Assembly: GCA_963726575.1 (NCBI GenBank)
Contig: CAVSCR010000003.1
Coordinates: 434,001-498,000, forward strand
Origin: CAVSCR01 sp963726575
GTDB taxonomy: Bacteria > Actinomycetota > Actinomycetes > JAHEKZ01
Length of the DNA: 64,000 nt
Direction: 5' to 3'
Shown here in pieces: positions 1 to 7,934 of the stretch. The position numbers and the translations under genes were made by a program. The notes beneath the pieces are model-generated. The model was not told the origin of the DNA, made no database searches, and saw nothing but the letters and a program-made list of their open reading frames with translations. Within the stretch, counting starts at the first letter, position 1, and the number at the start of each line of letters is the position of its first letter.

Positions 1-130
1 CCAGCACCGGGATCTCCATCTTCATCGACTCCAAGATCACCACGGCGTCTCCTGGCCCCACCTGGTCACCGGCCGCGACGAGGACCTTCAAGACGTTGGC
101 GACCATCTCGGCCCGCACCTGCTCGGCCAC
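1..130 (-). CDS. Biotin/lipoyl-binding carrier protein (partial, 3' end outside window)
   Basis: The visible 43 residues begin at a GTG preceded by GAGAGGAG and include E-S-M-K-M-E-I-P-V, the signature in which the lysine is biotinylated. The sequence before it matches the first half of the small (about 70-residue) stand-alone biotin carrier of actinobacteria, of which mycobacterial TB7.3 is the known example, also encoded near rsrA/sigH. It lies 16 bases after the HD-domain gene on the same strand and may be co-transcribed with it. The partner enzyme is unknown; carboxylase accessory function is family-based inference. The C-terminus is cut off by the window edge. Confidence 0.85.
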   Translation of the reverse strand, partial: MAEQVRAEMVANVLKVLVAAGDQVGPGDAVVILESMKMEIPVL

Positions 131-146
131 GCCGCTCCTCTCGCGG

Positions 147-1430
147 TCAGGCGTTGCTGAACGTGGTTCGGCCGACAACCCGGGTGAGGCAATCCACGAT
201 GGTCGGGTCGTAGTCGTAGGCCATGTTCAGGCGCAGCTGGTCCAGGGCGTCCAGCCGCCGCTCGGACTCGAGTGAACCACCTGCCAGGTCGTCGTAGGCG
301 TTGACCACGCGAATGATCCGGCTGGCCAAGGGGATGCTGGCATCCACCGGCTCACCCGGACGTCGGTACGGCTCGGCCTGGCACGCCACGATGTCGGCGA
401 CCCGGGTCAACGCGCCGGTCGCCCGGATCACCTCGGCGCCCCGCTCCGCGATGGCCCGCTGCTCCTCACCGGAGGCCATGGTGGTCGCGCCACCGGGGAT
501 CGGGTCGGGCAGGCTCAGCTGGCCGATGTCGTGCATCAATGCGGCCTGCTCCAGGTCGAACAGGTCGCGCGAGGTCAGTCCGAGCTCGCGGCCGACGGCC
601 TTGCCGAGCTCGCTCACCCGCCAGCTGTGACCCGTGTCGGTGTACCCGCCGACCTCGGTCACCCGCGAGAGGGCCTGGATGGTCTGCCGGTGGGTCTGCC
701 GGATCACCGCGAAGCGGCGCAAGGAGAACTGTGCGATCACCAGCGGGATGGCGAACACCGGCAGCGCCCAGATCCCCATGACCGCCGACGCCAAGGCGAT
801 CAGGATGCCGGTCGAGCCGATTGCCGTGCCGATGCCGAACAGGGCACCGACCTCGTCCCGCAAGGCCGTGAGGTAGGGCGAGCGGTCACGTGCGCTGCGG
901 GTCCAGGCCGCGAGCATCGCGTCGAAGCCGGCAGCCGCGAGGACCACGACCACCATGACGATCGGGGGCAGGTAGTCCTGGGGCAGGTGGTCGGCCCCGT
1001 TCCACTGGTCGTACAACGGCCGGTATACCGCAGCCACCAGCGCGACCATGATCACCCGCCGCGCCAGAGCGTCGGGTTGGGTCGGCCTCCCGGCCGCGAC
1101 GTAGGGCAGCGAGCCGATCGACATCGCGATGGCGCTCACCACGACGACCTGCGCCGCGCCGTACTGCGTCGGCTGGTGCGCGAAGTCCCCGACCAACGCG
1201 TACGCGAGGGCTCCCGCCGAGGCCAGCGGCACGGCGAAGCCCCCGTCGGGCAGGTTCACCCTGGCCAGCTCGCCCAAGGCGATGAACACTCCGAAGGCCA
1301 GCGCCAGCTGTGGCTCGACCCAGACGCTGTGCATCTGTAGGCCGATCGCCACCAGCACGACCACGGTCGCTACGCCCGTGACGACCATCTCGGCCACCGT
1401 CAGGGGCCGGCTCATCCACCAGGACTTCAC
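147..1430 (-). CDS. Membrane protein with degenerate HD domain
   Basis: This 427-residue protein has about seven hydrophobic segments in residues 10-240, then a cytoplasmic HD-type domain. The metal pair H300-D301 is present (L-M-H-D-I-G-Q), but Lys of the HD-GYP consensus HDIGK is Gln, and no HHExxDGxGYP motif follows; the equivalent stretch is rich in Arg, Pro and Ala. It looks like a diverged paralogue of the upstream HD-GYP protein, whose stop overlaps its GTG start (GTGA). It could be an inactive receptor or partner of a cyclic-di-GMP phosphodiesterase, or hydrolyse another substrate. Membrane topology and HD assignment are seen; function is inferred. Confidence 0.7.
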   Translation of the reverse strand: MKSWWMSRPLTVAEMVVTGVATVVVLVAIGLQMHSVWVEPQLALAFGVFIALGELARVNLPDGGFAVPLASAGALAYALVGDFAHQPTQYGAAQVVVVSAIAMSIGSLPYVAAGRPTQPDALARRVIMVALVAAVYRPLYDQWNGADHLPQDYLPPIVMVVVVLAAAGFDAMLAAWTRSARDRSPYLTALRDEVGALFGIGTAIGSTGILIALASAVMGIWALPVFAIPLVIAQFSLRRFAVIRQTHRQTIQALSRVTEVGGYTDTGHSWRVSELGKAVGRELGLTSRDLFDLEQAALMHDIGQLSLPDPIPGGATTMASGEEQRAIAERGAEVIRATGALTRVADIVACQAEPYRRPGEPVDASIPLASRIIRVVNAYDDLAGGSLESERRLDALDQLRLNMAYDYDPTIVDCLTRVVGRTTFSNA

Positions 1431-2869
1431 GACGCCCGCCCGCCTGACTCGTCGACGACTTGCGCTGCGGCCGCGTCCTCGAACCGTTGCTGGTTGATGG
1501 CCACCGACATCCCCACGGTGGGGTCGTCATGGTCGAGGACGAAGCCGGCGTCGTCGGCAGCCACCTCGATGGGCACCGCCACGTGGGTCCACGGCCGATG
1601 CTCCAGGGCCGAGACCAGGGCATCGACCATCTCGGAGTCGAACTGCGTGCCGCCGTGCCGGTTGAGCTCGACCAACGCCTCGTCGACCGTGCGGGCTCCT
1701 CGGTAGGAGCGCGTGGACGTCATCGAGTCGAACGCGTCGGCCACGGCGATGATCCGCGCGAACTCCGGGATCTGCTCGGCGCGCAGACCGTCGGGGTATC
1801 CCCGCCCGTCGAGCCGCTCGTGGTGGTGCAGGATCCCCTCGTAGGCCTCGCGCAGGAAGGCGATCTCGCGGATCAGCTCCTGCCCGATCCCGGGGTGGCG
1901 CTGCACCAGCGCGTACTCGCGGTCGGTCAACGGCCCGGTCTTCTGCAACACCCTTGTGGGGACGCCGAGCTTGCCGACGTCGTGCAGGATTCCCGCGTAG
2001 CGCAGCAAGGAGACCCGGTCCTCGGTCATCCCCCGGTGGCGGGCGATCAGCACCGAGGCCCGCGACACGCGTTCGCTGTGCCCGCGGGTGTAGGCGTCCT
2101 TGGTCTCCACGGCCTTGACCAGCGAGCGGATCGTGGCCTCGTACGCATTCAACTGTTCGGCGTACTGCTGATAGGCCCATCGGGCGACGAGCACCGGGAT
2201 CAGGACCAGCACGGCGGCCACCGGGCTGCCGGCCCACAGGACCGCCATCAACAGGCCCAACAGGCCGTAGGCGAGGTAGGGCAGGGCGGATCCGGCAAAG
2301 ACGGTGCGCCAGACCGAGAGGGCCGAGACCTTCTCGGCAAACCGCATGATCCCGACGATCAGGACCGCGTTGACCAGCATCGCCACGGCGTCGGAGAAGC
2401 CGACGGCGACCAGGATGTGCGCGGGAAACTGGGTCCGCGCAGCCATCTGGTCGGACAACAACCCACCGGCCCACTGGTATGCCAGCCCGGCTACGAAACC
2501 GACGATCGCGAACTGCGCTCCGTTGTAGAGCCGACGCGACCACGGCTTGCGGGCGACCACGATGAGATCGGTCGTGCCGACGAGAGCAGCGACATATGGG
2601 CCGGCCACCATGTAGCTGGCCAACAGGATGGGCACGTTGGCGGTGAGCGAGATCGGCACGGACAGCGGGGCGCGCATCGACGTGGCACCGACATAGACCG
2701 GAATCAGAATCCCCAGTGCCAGCAAGGCATCTCGGGTATCTGGCGTGTCCGTGACCGGAATGATGTGGAAGATGGCGAGCAGTGCGACAAGGTCGATGAC
2801 TGCTGCGAAGCCGACGAGCACGCCGATGTAGAGCCGTGCACTACGCGGCAGTGCCTGCATGCGTCCCAC
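1427..2869 (-). CDS. Membrane-anchored HD-GYP phosphohydrolase
   Basis: The 480-residue protein has seven to eight predicted membrane helices (residues about 13-230) followed by a complete HD-GYP domain: H-S-E-R-V near 264, H296-D297-V-G-K-L-G, and H-H-H-E-R-L-D-G-R-G-Y-P ending at 359. HD-GYP enzymes hydrolyse cyclic di-GMP or related dinucleotides at a metal centre; the membrane half is probably a sensor. It is the first gene of an operon with a degenerate HD paralogue (4-base GTGA overlap) and a biotin carrier gene. No GGDEF or EAL protein is encoded in this window, so the substrate is not shown by context. Confidence 0.85.
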   Translation of the reverse strand: MGRMQALPRSARLYIGVLVGFAAVIDLVALLAIFHIIPVTDTPDTRDALLALGILIPVYVGATSMRAPLSVPISLTANVPILLASYMVAGPYVAALVGTTDLIVVARKPWSRRLYNGAQFAIVGFVAGLAYQWAGGLLSDQMAARTQFPAHILVAVGFSDAVAMLVNAVLIVGIMRFAEKVSALSVWRTVFAGSALPYLAYGLLGLLMAVLWAGSPVAAVLVLIPVLVARWAYQQYAEQLNAYEATIRSLVKAVETKDAYTRGHSERVSRASVLIARHRGMTEDRVSLLRYAGILHDVGKLGVPTRVLQKTGPLTDREYALVQRHPGIGQELIREIAFLREAYEGILHHHERLDGRGYPDGLRAEQIPEFARIIAVADAFDSMTSTRSYRGARTVDEALVELNRHGGTQFDSEMVDALVSALEHRPWTHVAVPIEVAADDAGFVLDHDDPTVGMSVAINQQRFEDAAAAQVVDESGGRAS

Positions 2870-3465
2870 CCCTGGGGAAGTGAGAGGGCGGGATCGGGAC
2901 CGGCAGCGCCTAGCAGTCTTGTCATGGTTGTTGGGTTACTCCCACTTCCAGCCAGAGCCGGCAGCGAGAACACGTTCAACAGCAGCCACGATCTTGCTCA
3001 TTGCGGGGCAGTCACCTCCAGATGAAATGTCACGGACCCCGCTGATGGTCCGTGCGTCATCCGCTCCGCTCGATGACTCCGCTGATCACCTGGACGTGTT
3101 CTCTGGCCAGGTGATCGGTTGCCGATCGCTGCCGATCCCGATTCCGCCCTCTGCAGTTGTGGTACTCCCCGGCACCTTCCGGCACCGTCCTACCGCCCGT
3201 ATCGGCCCCCCACAGGAGACGACCCGAACAACGAAAGTGAAGGGTGTGACTGATGTGGTCGTCAAGGAGGTACGCCCTGCGGCGCACGACAACCACTCCC
3301 CGCACTCACGCAACCACTGACGGTAGCAGCCCAGGTCAAGGGGCGGACCCGTTCGGAGTACTCGGCCGCCCGCGCGGGGTACGCACGGCCGCCAGCGCCT
3401 ACTCTCGCGGTGCGGACGCGGGGAGGCGTTCCTGATGACCCGCGATCGCTGAGGGTTCGATCTCA

Positions 3466-3510
3466 GGGGTCGGGTCGCACGGGGTCGGGTCGCACGGGGT
3501 CGGGTCGCAC
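3466..3510. repeat. 15-bp tandem repeat, three copies
   Basis: Three exact copies of GGGGTCGGGTCGCAC are followed by a degenerate fourth. It lies about 95 bases upstream of the likely start of the gene at 3606. Confidence 0.9.
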
Positions 3511-3535
3511 GAGGTCGGGCTGGGTGCCCGGCACA

Positions 3536-3594
3536 GTGGGCACACGGTGGGCACACGGTGGGCACACGGTGGGCACGGTGGGGACACGGTGGGG
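3536..3594. repeat. 11-bp tandem repeat array
   Basis: About three exact copies of GGTGGGCACAC run into shorter variants ending GGGGACACGGTGGGG. The array abuts the purine-rich ribosome-binding region of the next gene, so copy-number change would alter the spacing of its promoter and leader. Confidence 0.9.
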
Positions 3595-3605
3595 AAGGGG
3601 TCGGG

Positions 3606-4304
3606 TTGAGCGAGGAGTGGGGGCGGGCTGCGGCGTTTCGCGACCTCGTGGCTGCCCTGCTCGACGCCCGCAACGACTACGCCACCCAGGAGTTCGACAA
3701 GGCCCTGGCTGGGGCCGAGGCCGACGGCGCCATCGGCCCGGCGGCGGCGCGACTCCTGCGCTGGTGGCAGCGCGAGACCCTGCGAGCCGTCGTGGACCAC
3801 GCCACGCGCGTGCTGCCGACGGCCGTCCTGGCCATGGAGCAGGCCGACCGGACAGCTGCGCAAGAGGCCGAACAGGCCCGAGAGTCGATCGCCGCGGCCA
3901 GCTCGACCGCGCCGGATGCCCAGCTGGATTCCGGGCCGGATCCTCGGCCCCCCGTTCAGCCCGGGCAGGGGCCGACCCTCACCGTGGTCCTGCCGGACAC
4001 CGACGCCGGCCGGGCTGCGCTGCTCGCGCAGGCTCCACTGCTCGATCCGACCGGTTCGACCGGTCGGATCGATAGGGTCGGGCTACGACCTTGGCCAGGG
4101 CAGGAGAGGGTCGACGAGGAGGCGACTCCCTCTCCCGACGTGATCCCCGAACCGATTCGGCCCGCCGCCCCCCTGGCCAGTGCTCCGAGCCGCCCCAACG
4201 TTTCTGCACCACCTGCTGGTCCCGCACCACTCACTGCCCGCCGTACCTTGGTGGCCGGTCTGCGGATCCTCCCGGCCACCGACCACCCGCCCCCCGCCGA
4301 CTGA
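3606..4304 (+). CDS. Conserved hypothetical protein
   Basis: No family was recognised. I chose a TTG start at 3606 (product begins MSEEWGRAAAFRDLV) because GGGGAAGGGG lies just upstream; the longer reading from 3558 would translate the tandem repeat. The 232-residue product has an acidic, helical N-terminal half (residues about 1-100, A/E/R-rich, no membrane segment) and a Pro/Ala-rich, low-complexity C-terminal half. It is followed after 60 bases by another hypothetical gene on the same strand, and both precede the bL37 gene. An N-terminal helical domain with a disordered tail is visible; nothing indicates catalysis. Confidence 0.6.
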   Translation: MSEEWGRAAAFRDLVAALLDARNDYATQEFDKALAGAEADGAIGPAAARLLRWWQRETLRAVVDHATRVLPTAVLAMEQADRTAAQEAEQARESIAAASSTAPDAQLDSGPDPRPPVQPGQGPTLTVVLPDTDAGRAALLAQAPLLDPTGSTGRIDRVGLRPWPGQERVDEEATPSPDVIPEPIRPAAPLASAPSRPNVSAPPAGPAPLTARRTLVAGLRILPATDHPPPAD

Positions 4305-4364
4305 GTCGCCACCGGACCGACCGACCTCCTGAGTCCCGACCTCGACCCGAAGGACCCCGTTCTC

Positions 4365-5228
4365 ATGCCGACCTTCCGCCTGCTCCCCGATCTGGAGGAG
4401 GCCATCCGTCACCTGCCCGGCATCCGGGCCGCCAGCGTGGTCACGAACGCGGAGAAGGTGCCGGTGGAGGTTCACGTGCTCGCCGCGCCGGGGAAGCCGG
4501 CGCGCCACGTGGTCCGCGACGTGCAGTCGCTGGCGATGGCCCGCTACGACATCGACCTGGACCACCGGATCGTCAGCGTCGTCCTACTGGCTGATGAGGA
4601 CGTGCCGCAGTTCCCGGTACCTGTGCCCCCGGCAGTCGTGACCGAGATCGCTTCGAGCAACGGGTCGGCCGCAGCCGGCGAGGTGAGCGAGCCCACGCTC
4701 GACGACGCCGTGGGTTCGCCGCTCGAAGCAGTGGGTTCGCCGCTCGAAGCAGTGGGTTCGCCGCTCGACGCAGTGCCGGCCGAAGGCACCAGCGAGCTCA
4801 TCGTGAACCTCGCCGACGCCGAGCGCACCGACTGGGGCGCCCCAGCCGGTGAGGTGCGACCGGTCATCTCCTCGATCATGGTGCGCACCGCAGGGGCCGA
4901 GGCCGAGGCAACGGTCGCGCTCGGTGCCGAGGGAAAGATCTTCCAGGGACGGGTGGTCGGGTCCGGAGCTCCGACCCACCGGGCCCGGCTGGTGGCCCAG
5001 GCCACCCTCGTCGCTCTTGGTGAGCTGCTCGACAGCACCGCGGAGGTCGAGGACGCCTTCGTCCACGACACGGGCTCGCGGCTGGTCGCCCTCACCGTGC
5101 TGTCGATCACGGTGCCGCGGCTGGGGCCGCAGGCGATCAGCGGCTCGGCCATCGTGCGGACCGACGAGCCCGACGCCGTGGCTCGCTCGGTGCTCGACGC
5201 CGTGAACCGGCGTCTCACGGTCGGCTGA
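4365..5228 (+). CDS. Conserved actinobacterial hypothetical protein
   Basis: The ATG at 4365 opens a 287-residue protein. The N-terminal ~75 residues form a compact unit containing A-R-H-V-V-R-D-V-Q-S-L-A-M-A-R-Y-D-I-D-L and R-I-V-S-V-V, a pattern I associate with uncharacterised actinobacterial proteins. A linker (about 100-150) holds three V-G-S-P-L-E/D-A repeats. A second domain (about 165-287) ends in S-V-L-D-A-V-N-R-R-L. No catalytic motif, signal peptide or membrane helix is visible. The next plus-strand gene, bL37, starts 46 bases on, so this gene may share its transcript. Confidence 0.65.
   Translation: MPTFRLLPDLEEAIRHLPGIRAASVVTNAEKVPVEVHVLAAPGKPARHVVRDVQSLAMARYDIDLDHRIVSVVLLADEDVPQFPVPVPPAVVTEIASSNGSAAAGEVSEPTLDDAVGSPLEAVGSPLEAVGSPLDAVPAEGTSELIVNLADAERTDWGAPAGEVRPVISSIMVRTAGAEAEATVALGAEGKIFQGRVVGSGAPTHRARLVAQATLVALGELLDSTAEVEDAFVHDTGSRLVALTVLSITVPRLGPQAISGSAIVRTDEPDAVARSVLDAVNRRLTVG
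4710..4772 (+). repeat. In-frame 21-bp tandem repeat, three copies
   Basis: Units at 4710-4730, 4731-4751 and 4752-4772 each encode V-G-S-P-L-E/D-A. The first two are identical; the third differs at one base (GAA to GAC). They form a flexible linker in the hypothetical protein at 4365-5228. Confidence 0.95.
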
Positions 5229-5274
5229 GCGTCTGACAGACTTCCCGTCGACCGATCAGGGCGAAGGGGAACCG

Positions 5275-5349
5275 ATGAGCAAGAGTTCGCGCAAGCGTCG
5301 TCACCGCAAGAAGAGCAAGGCCAACCACGGGAACCGCCCGGCCGCCTAG
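5275..5349 (+). CDS. 50S ribosomal protein bL37 (24 residues)
   Basis: An ATG seven bases after AAGGGGA opens a 24-codon gene, easily missed by gene finders. The product is very basic and ends S-K-A-N-H-G-N-R-P-A-A. That tail and the exact length match bL37, the small ribosomal protein found in mycobacterial 50S structures (tail S-K-A-N-H-G-K-R-P-N-A). It occupies the expected neighbourhood beside rsrA/sigR and is convergent with rsrA, 22 bases away. The identification rests on remembered sequence similarity and synteny. Confidence 0.88.
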   Translation: MSKSSRKRRHRKKSKANHGNRPAA

Positions 5350-5363
5350 ACGCAGGCGTCTGA

Positions 5364-5379
5364 CCGACTCCTCAGTCGG
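5364..5379. terminator. Possible small convergent hairpin
   Basis: CCGACT-CCTC-AGTCGG can form a 6-bp stem with a 4-base loop between the bL37 stop and the rsrA stop. There is no T-tract, so termination is only suggested by position. Confidence 0.3.
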
Positions 5380-5656
5380 GCCGGTACTCGATCTGCGTCA
5401 GCTGCACCCGTACCTCCTGCAGCCGCGCGATCACCGCTGTCCGCAACCAGTCCGGCGCCTGCTCGCTGCAGCACCGGGACACCAGGATCTGGACCTCGCG
5501 CTCGATGCCGTACTCCCGAAGGCATGGGCTGCACTCGTCGAGGTGCTGACGCACCTGCGCCAGTTGGTCGTCGTCGGGCATCTCGTTGTCGAGGTACAGG
5601 TAGACCGCAGAGAGCACGTCGCTGCAGTCGGTCTCGTGCGGCTCACCGCAGCTCAT
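5372..5656 (-). CDS. rsrA: Zinc-binding redox anti-sigma factor RsrA
   Basis: The 94-residue ZAS-family protein holds sigma-R inactive until disulfide stress releases zinc and forms a disulfide. The diagnostic residues are all present: C11, then H38-x3-C42-x2-C45, plus the C62-C63 pair. The N-terminus (C-G-E-P-H-E-T-D-C) and E-C-S-P-C-L are almost those of Streptomyces RsrA. Its start overlaps the sigR stop by four bases (ATGA), implying translational coupling. Like sigR, it would be transcribed from the SigR-type promoter at 6336-6362, giving a closed positive/negative loop. Confidence 0.95.
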   Translation of the reverse strand: MSCGEPHETDCSDVLSAVYLYLDNEMPDDDQLAQVRQHLDECSPCLREYGIEREVQILVSRCCSEQAPDWLRTAVIARLQEVRVQLTQIEYRPD

Positions 5657-6285
5657 GACCCGCCCTCTCCGTCAGCCGCCGCAGGCACCAACCCAAGGTC
5701 GCGCGCGTACCCCTCGAGCATGCCGCGCAGCTGACGACGACCGCGGTGCAGCCGCGACATCACCGTGCCGATCGGCGTTCCCATGATCTCGGCGATCTCC
5801 TTGTAGGAGAAGCCCTCCACGTCGGCCAGGTACACCGCCATCCGGAAGTCCTCGGGCAGCCCGTTCATGGCGTCCTTGACGTCGCTCTCCGGCAGCCGGT
5901 CCAACGCCTGTGCCTCCGCGGACGGAAGCCCGCCGGACGTGTGCGAGGCGGCCCTGGCCAGCTGCCAGTCCTCGATGTCGTCGGCGGTGTTCTGCTGCGG
6001 CTCGCGCTGCTTCTTGCGGTAGGAGTTGATGAACGTGTTGGTCAGGATTCGGTAGAGCCAAGCCTTGAGGTTCGTGCCGTCCTGGTATTGGTGAAACGCG
6101 GCGAACGCCTTCGCGTAGGTCTCCTGGACGAGGTCCTCGGCGTCCGCGGGGTTGCGGGTCATCCGCAACGCGGCGGCATACAGCTGGTCGAGGAACGGCA
6201 ACGCGTCCCGCTCGAAGCGAGCCGCGCGCGCTTCGACCGTCTCGTCTGTGGGTAGGCCCGCCGGCTCACTCGGGAAGTCCGTCAT
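5653..6285 (-). CDS. sigR: ECF sigma factor SigR/SigH (disulfide stress)
   Basis: A 210-residue group IV sigma factor: region 2 (D-A-E-D-L-V-Q-E-T-Y and L-K-A-W-L-Y-R-I-L-T-N-T-F-I-N) and region 4 (F-S-Y-K-E-I-A-E-I-M-G-T-P-I-G-T-V-M-S-R) match SigR/SigH closely. In the family it directs transcription of thioredoxin, mycothiol and proteolysis genes under thiol oxidation. I chose ATG 6285 because a SigR-type promoter lies 50-77 bases upstream. The reading frame stays open to an ATG at 6408, which lies upstream of that promoter, so an extended SigR'-like isoform would need another transcript. It is coupled to rsrA by a 4-base overlap. Confidence 0.95.
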   Translation of the reverse strand: MTDFPSEPAGLPTDETVEARAARFERDALPFLDQLYAAALRMTRNPADAEDLVQETYAKAFAAFHQYQDGTNLKAWLYRILTNTFINSYRKKQREPQQNTADDIEDWQLARAASHTSGGLPSAEAQALDRLPESDVKDAMNGLPEDFRMAVYLADVEGFSYKEIAEIMGTPIGTVMSRLHRGRRQLRGMLEGYARDLGLVPAAADGEGGS

Positions 6286-6335
6286 TGCCCTCAAGGGTAG
6301 CCGGGGCTTGGCGGCGAGGGTCAGCACGGTTGGGC

Positions 6336-6362
6336 AACCCGCTTCACCACGTGGGCATTCCC
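6336..6362 (-). promoter_or_regulatory. SigR-type promoter of sigR-rsrA
   Basis: On the minus strand GGGAAT (6357-6362) is separated by exactly 18 bases from GTT (6336-6338), the consensus GGGAAT-N18-GTT of SigR/SigH promoters. The predicted transcript would start near 6328, about 43 bases ahead of the sigR ATG. The -35 element lies inside the 3' end of the alpha/beta hydrolase gene. Confidence 0.88.
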
Positions 6363-7030
6363 GCGATCCAGACGACGATCGCATCGACCACGCACTCGAG
6401 GGACTCATGAGGACTGAGCGGACCCGCTCGGCTCACGCCGAAGCTGTGGTCGGCACCGGCGATGCCCACCACGTCCAGCGCCGACGGGAACTCCGCCGGG
6501 GTCCCGAACGGGTCGGCGCCGCCCTGGACGACCCGGACCGGTACCCGGACTGCCGCGAGCTCGTCGATCCGGGTCTTCTCGGGGCGACCCGGAGGGTGCA
6601 GTGGGAAGGCCAAGGACAAGACGCCCGCTGCCGACAACGTGCCGGCTGTGCGGCAGGCGACTCGGGCGCCGGCACTCCGGCCCCCTACCAACAGGGGGAG
6701 CTGGGACAGGGGATCGGGCAGCTGCGCCAGGCCGTCCAGCCAGGCGGCGTCGAGGCGCGCCGGCGTCACCGCCACCGCCGCGCCGGCCACCCGCCAGGGT
6801 TGTTCGAATCGCACAACGGTGGTGCCGGAGCCAGGGAGCCGCGCGGCCGCGGCCATCAGGTCCGCCGCCATCACGCCACCGCCAGCCCCATGCCCCAGCA
6901 CGAGGACCCGACGCGGGGCGCGGGCGTGGTCGATGTGCAGCCGCGCCGGACCCGCGGCCGTCTTGACCTCCCAGATCTGGGTGCTGCTGTCGGTGGTCGA
7001 CCCCGTGTCGGCGCGCCTGCGCCCGGTCAT
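6344..7030 (-). CDS. Alpha/beta hydrolase, dienelactone hydrolase-like
   Basis: The 228-residue cytosolic protein has the fold landmarks of KANL3/Tex30-type alpha/beta hydrolases: L-G-H-G-A-G-G (oxyanion region, about residue 45), the nucleophile elbow G-R-S-A-G (about 118), Q-G-G-A-D-P-F (acid, about 170) and A-D-H-S-F (catalytic His, about 195). The substrate is unknown. It lies upstream of sigR on the same strand, and its last codons contain the sigR promoter, so the two genes can be read together or separately. A similar hydrolase occurs near sigH in other actinobacteria (family knowledge). Confidence 0.8.
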   Translation of the reverse strand: MTGRRRADTGSTTDSSTQIWEVKTAAGPARLHIDHARAPRRVLVLGHGAGGGVMAADLMAAAARLPGSGTTVVRFEQPWRVAGAAVAVTPARLDAAWLDGLAQLPDPLSQLPLLVGGRSAGARVACRTAGTLSAAGVLSLAFPLHPPGRPEKTRIDELAAVRVPVRVVQGGADPFGTPAEFPSALDVVGIAGADHSFGVSRAGPLSPHESLECVVDAIVVWIAGMPTW

Positions 7031-7037
7031 CGACGCG

Positions 7038-7847
7038 TCACGCCACTTCGATCGGTGCGACCAGGTCGGGGCCGTTGTTCTTGACGTCGTTCACGGCCAG
7101 CGACACGGGGTCGGTCACCAGCGCGTCCGGGGACGCCGGGACCAACAGCTCGATCAGCTCCGCTGACCCCGGCGCGTCAGGGTCGAGCCAGGTCGACCAC
7201 ACCGGCCTCGGCACCAGCACCGGCATGCGGTCGTGGATGTGCCCCAACGCGTCGGTGGCGGTCGTGGTGATGATCGTCGTGCTGAGCAACCACGCCTGCG
7301 GGTCTTCACGGTCCATGGCCGGATCGCGCCACCACTCGTACAGCCCGGCCATCGCCAATGACGAACCGTCGGCCGGGTGGATGTAGAACGGTTGTTTGCG
7401 GGGCTTGCCGGACTTGGTCAGGGGAGCGTCTGGCTGGCTGGGTTGATACCACTCGAAGTAGCCGTCGGCCGGCAACAGGCACCGGCGGGCAGCATAAGCA
7501 CGGCGGAACGCCGGCTTCTGCGACACAGTCTCGATCCGGGCGTTGATCAGCCGCGACCCGATGCTCACATCCTTGGCCCAGGAGGGCACGAGTCCCCACC
7601 GCGCGATCCGCAGCTGACGGGTGGCGGGCTGATCCGCCTGCGCCCCCACCTCCGCCGCGGCGTCGGCCTCGGCAGCATCCACCACGGCTGCGCGAGAATG
7701 TGACCGTCGTTGCACCACTGCGTACACAGGCTTGGTCGGGGCCACGTTGTAGTCAGGTGGCAGCGCCTTGTCGACGACGGCGTCGTCGACCTCGAACTCC
7801 TCCACCAAGGCGTCGGGATCCTTGCTCGCCGCGTACCGACCGCACAT
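7038..7847 (-). CDS. SOS response-associated peptidase (SRAP/YedK, HMCES family)
   Basis: The 269-residue protein begins M-C-G-R-Y. After removal of Met, Cys2 forms a stable thiazolidine cross-link with abasic sites in single-stranded DNA, protecting stalled forks. Other SRAP hallmarks are N-V-A-P-T-K-P (about residue 35), S-R-L-I-N-A-R-I-E-T, R-R-C-L-L-P-A-D-G-Y-F-E-W and the active-site His in I-H-D-R-M-P-V-L. An insertion rich in Ala/Asp (about 48-75) makes it longer than YedK (about 220). It diverges from aroA, as in mycobacteria. Confidence 0.93.
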   Translation of the reverse strand: MCGRYAASKDPDALVEEFEVDDAVVDKALPPDYNVAPTKPVYAVVQRRSHSRAAVVDAAEADAAAEVGAQADQPATRQLRIARWGLVPSWAKDVSIGSRLINARIETVSQKPAFRRAYAARRCLLPADGYFEWYQPSQPDAPLTKSGKPRKQPFYIHPADGSSLAMAGLYEWWRDPAMDREDPQAWLLSTTIITTTATDALGHIHDRMPVLVPRPVWSTWLDPDAPGSAELIELLVPASPDALVTDPVSLAVNDVKNNGPDLVAPIEVA

Positions 7848-7934
7848 ACCGCGACCCTAACCCCGCCTCGATCCCCGGGCAGCAGGTGCGCGATCAGGCG
7901 ACGACGACGCGGCAAACGCGGTCAGTAGCCTGGC

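Larger units (their letters stand above)
2870..3605. other. Intergenic stretch, no confident gene
   Basis: These 736 bases separate the HD-GYP operon (minus) from the next plus-strand gene. They must contain the HD-GYP promoter. The only small ORF of note is 3253-3435 (60 codons, plus, Arg/Thr-rich), with GAAGGG ahead of its ATG but no recognisable product. The distal 140 bases consist largely of two short tandem repeat arrays, listed separately. Confidence 0.5.

Noticed and set aside
1460..3025. Long plus-strand frame (521 codons) opposite the HD-GYP gene
   Set aside because: It is antisense to a protein with intact HD-GYP motifs, is His/Gly/Arg-rich and has no family features; a high-GC shadow frame.
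3253..3435. 60-codon plus-strand ORF with a GAAGGG upstream
   Set aside because: No recognisable family and Arg/Thr-rich low complexity; kept only as a note in the intergenic entry.
6286..6408. N-terminally extended SigR' start at 6408
   Set aside because: The SigR-type promoter lies downstream of this codon, so its transcript cannot encode the extension; another promoter would be needed and is not visible.
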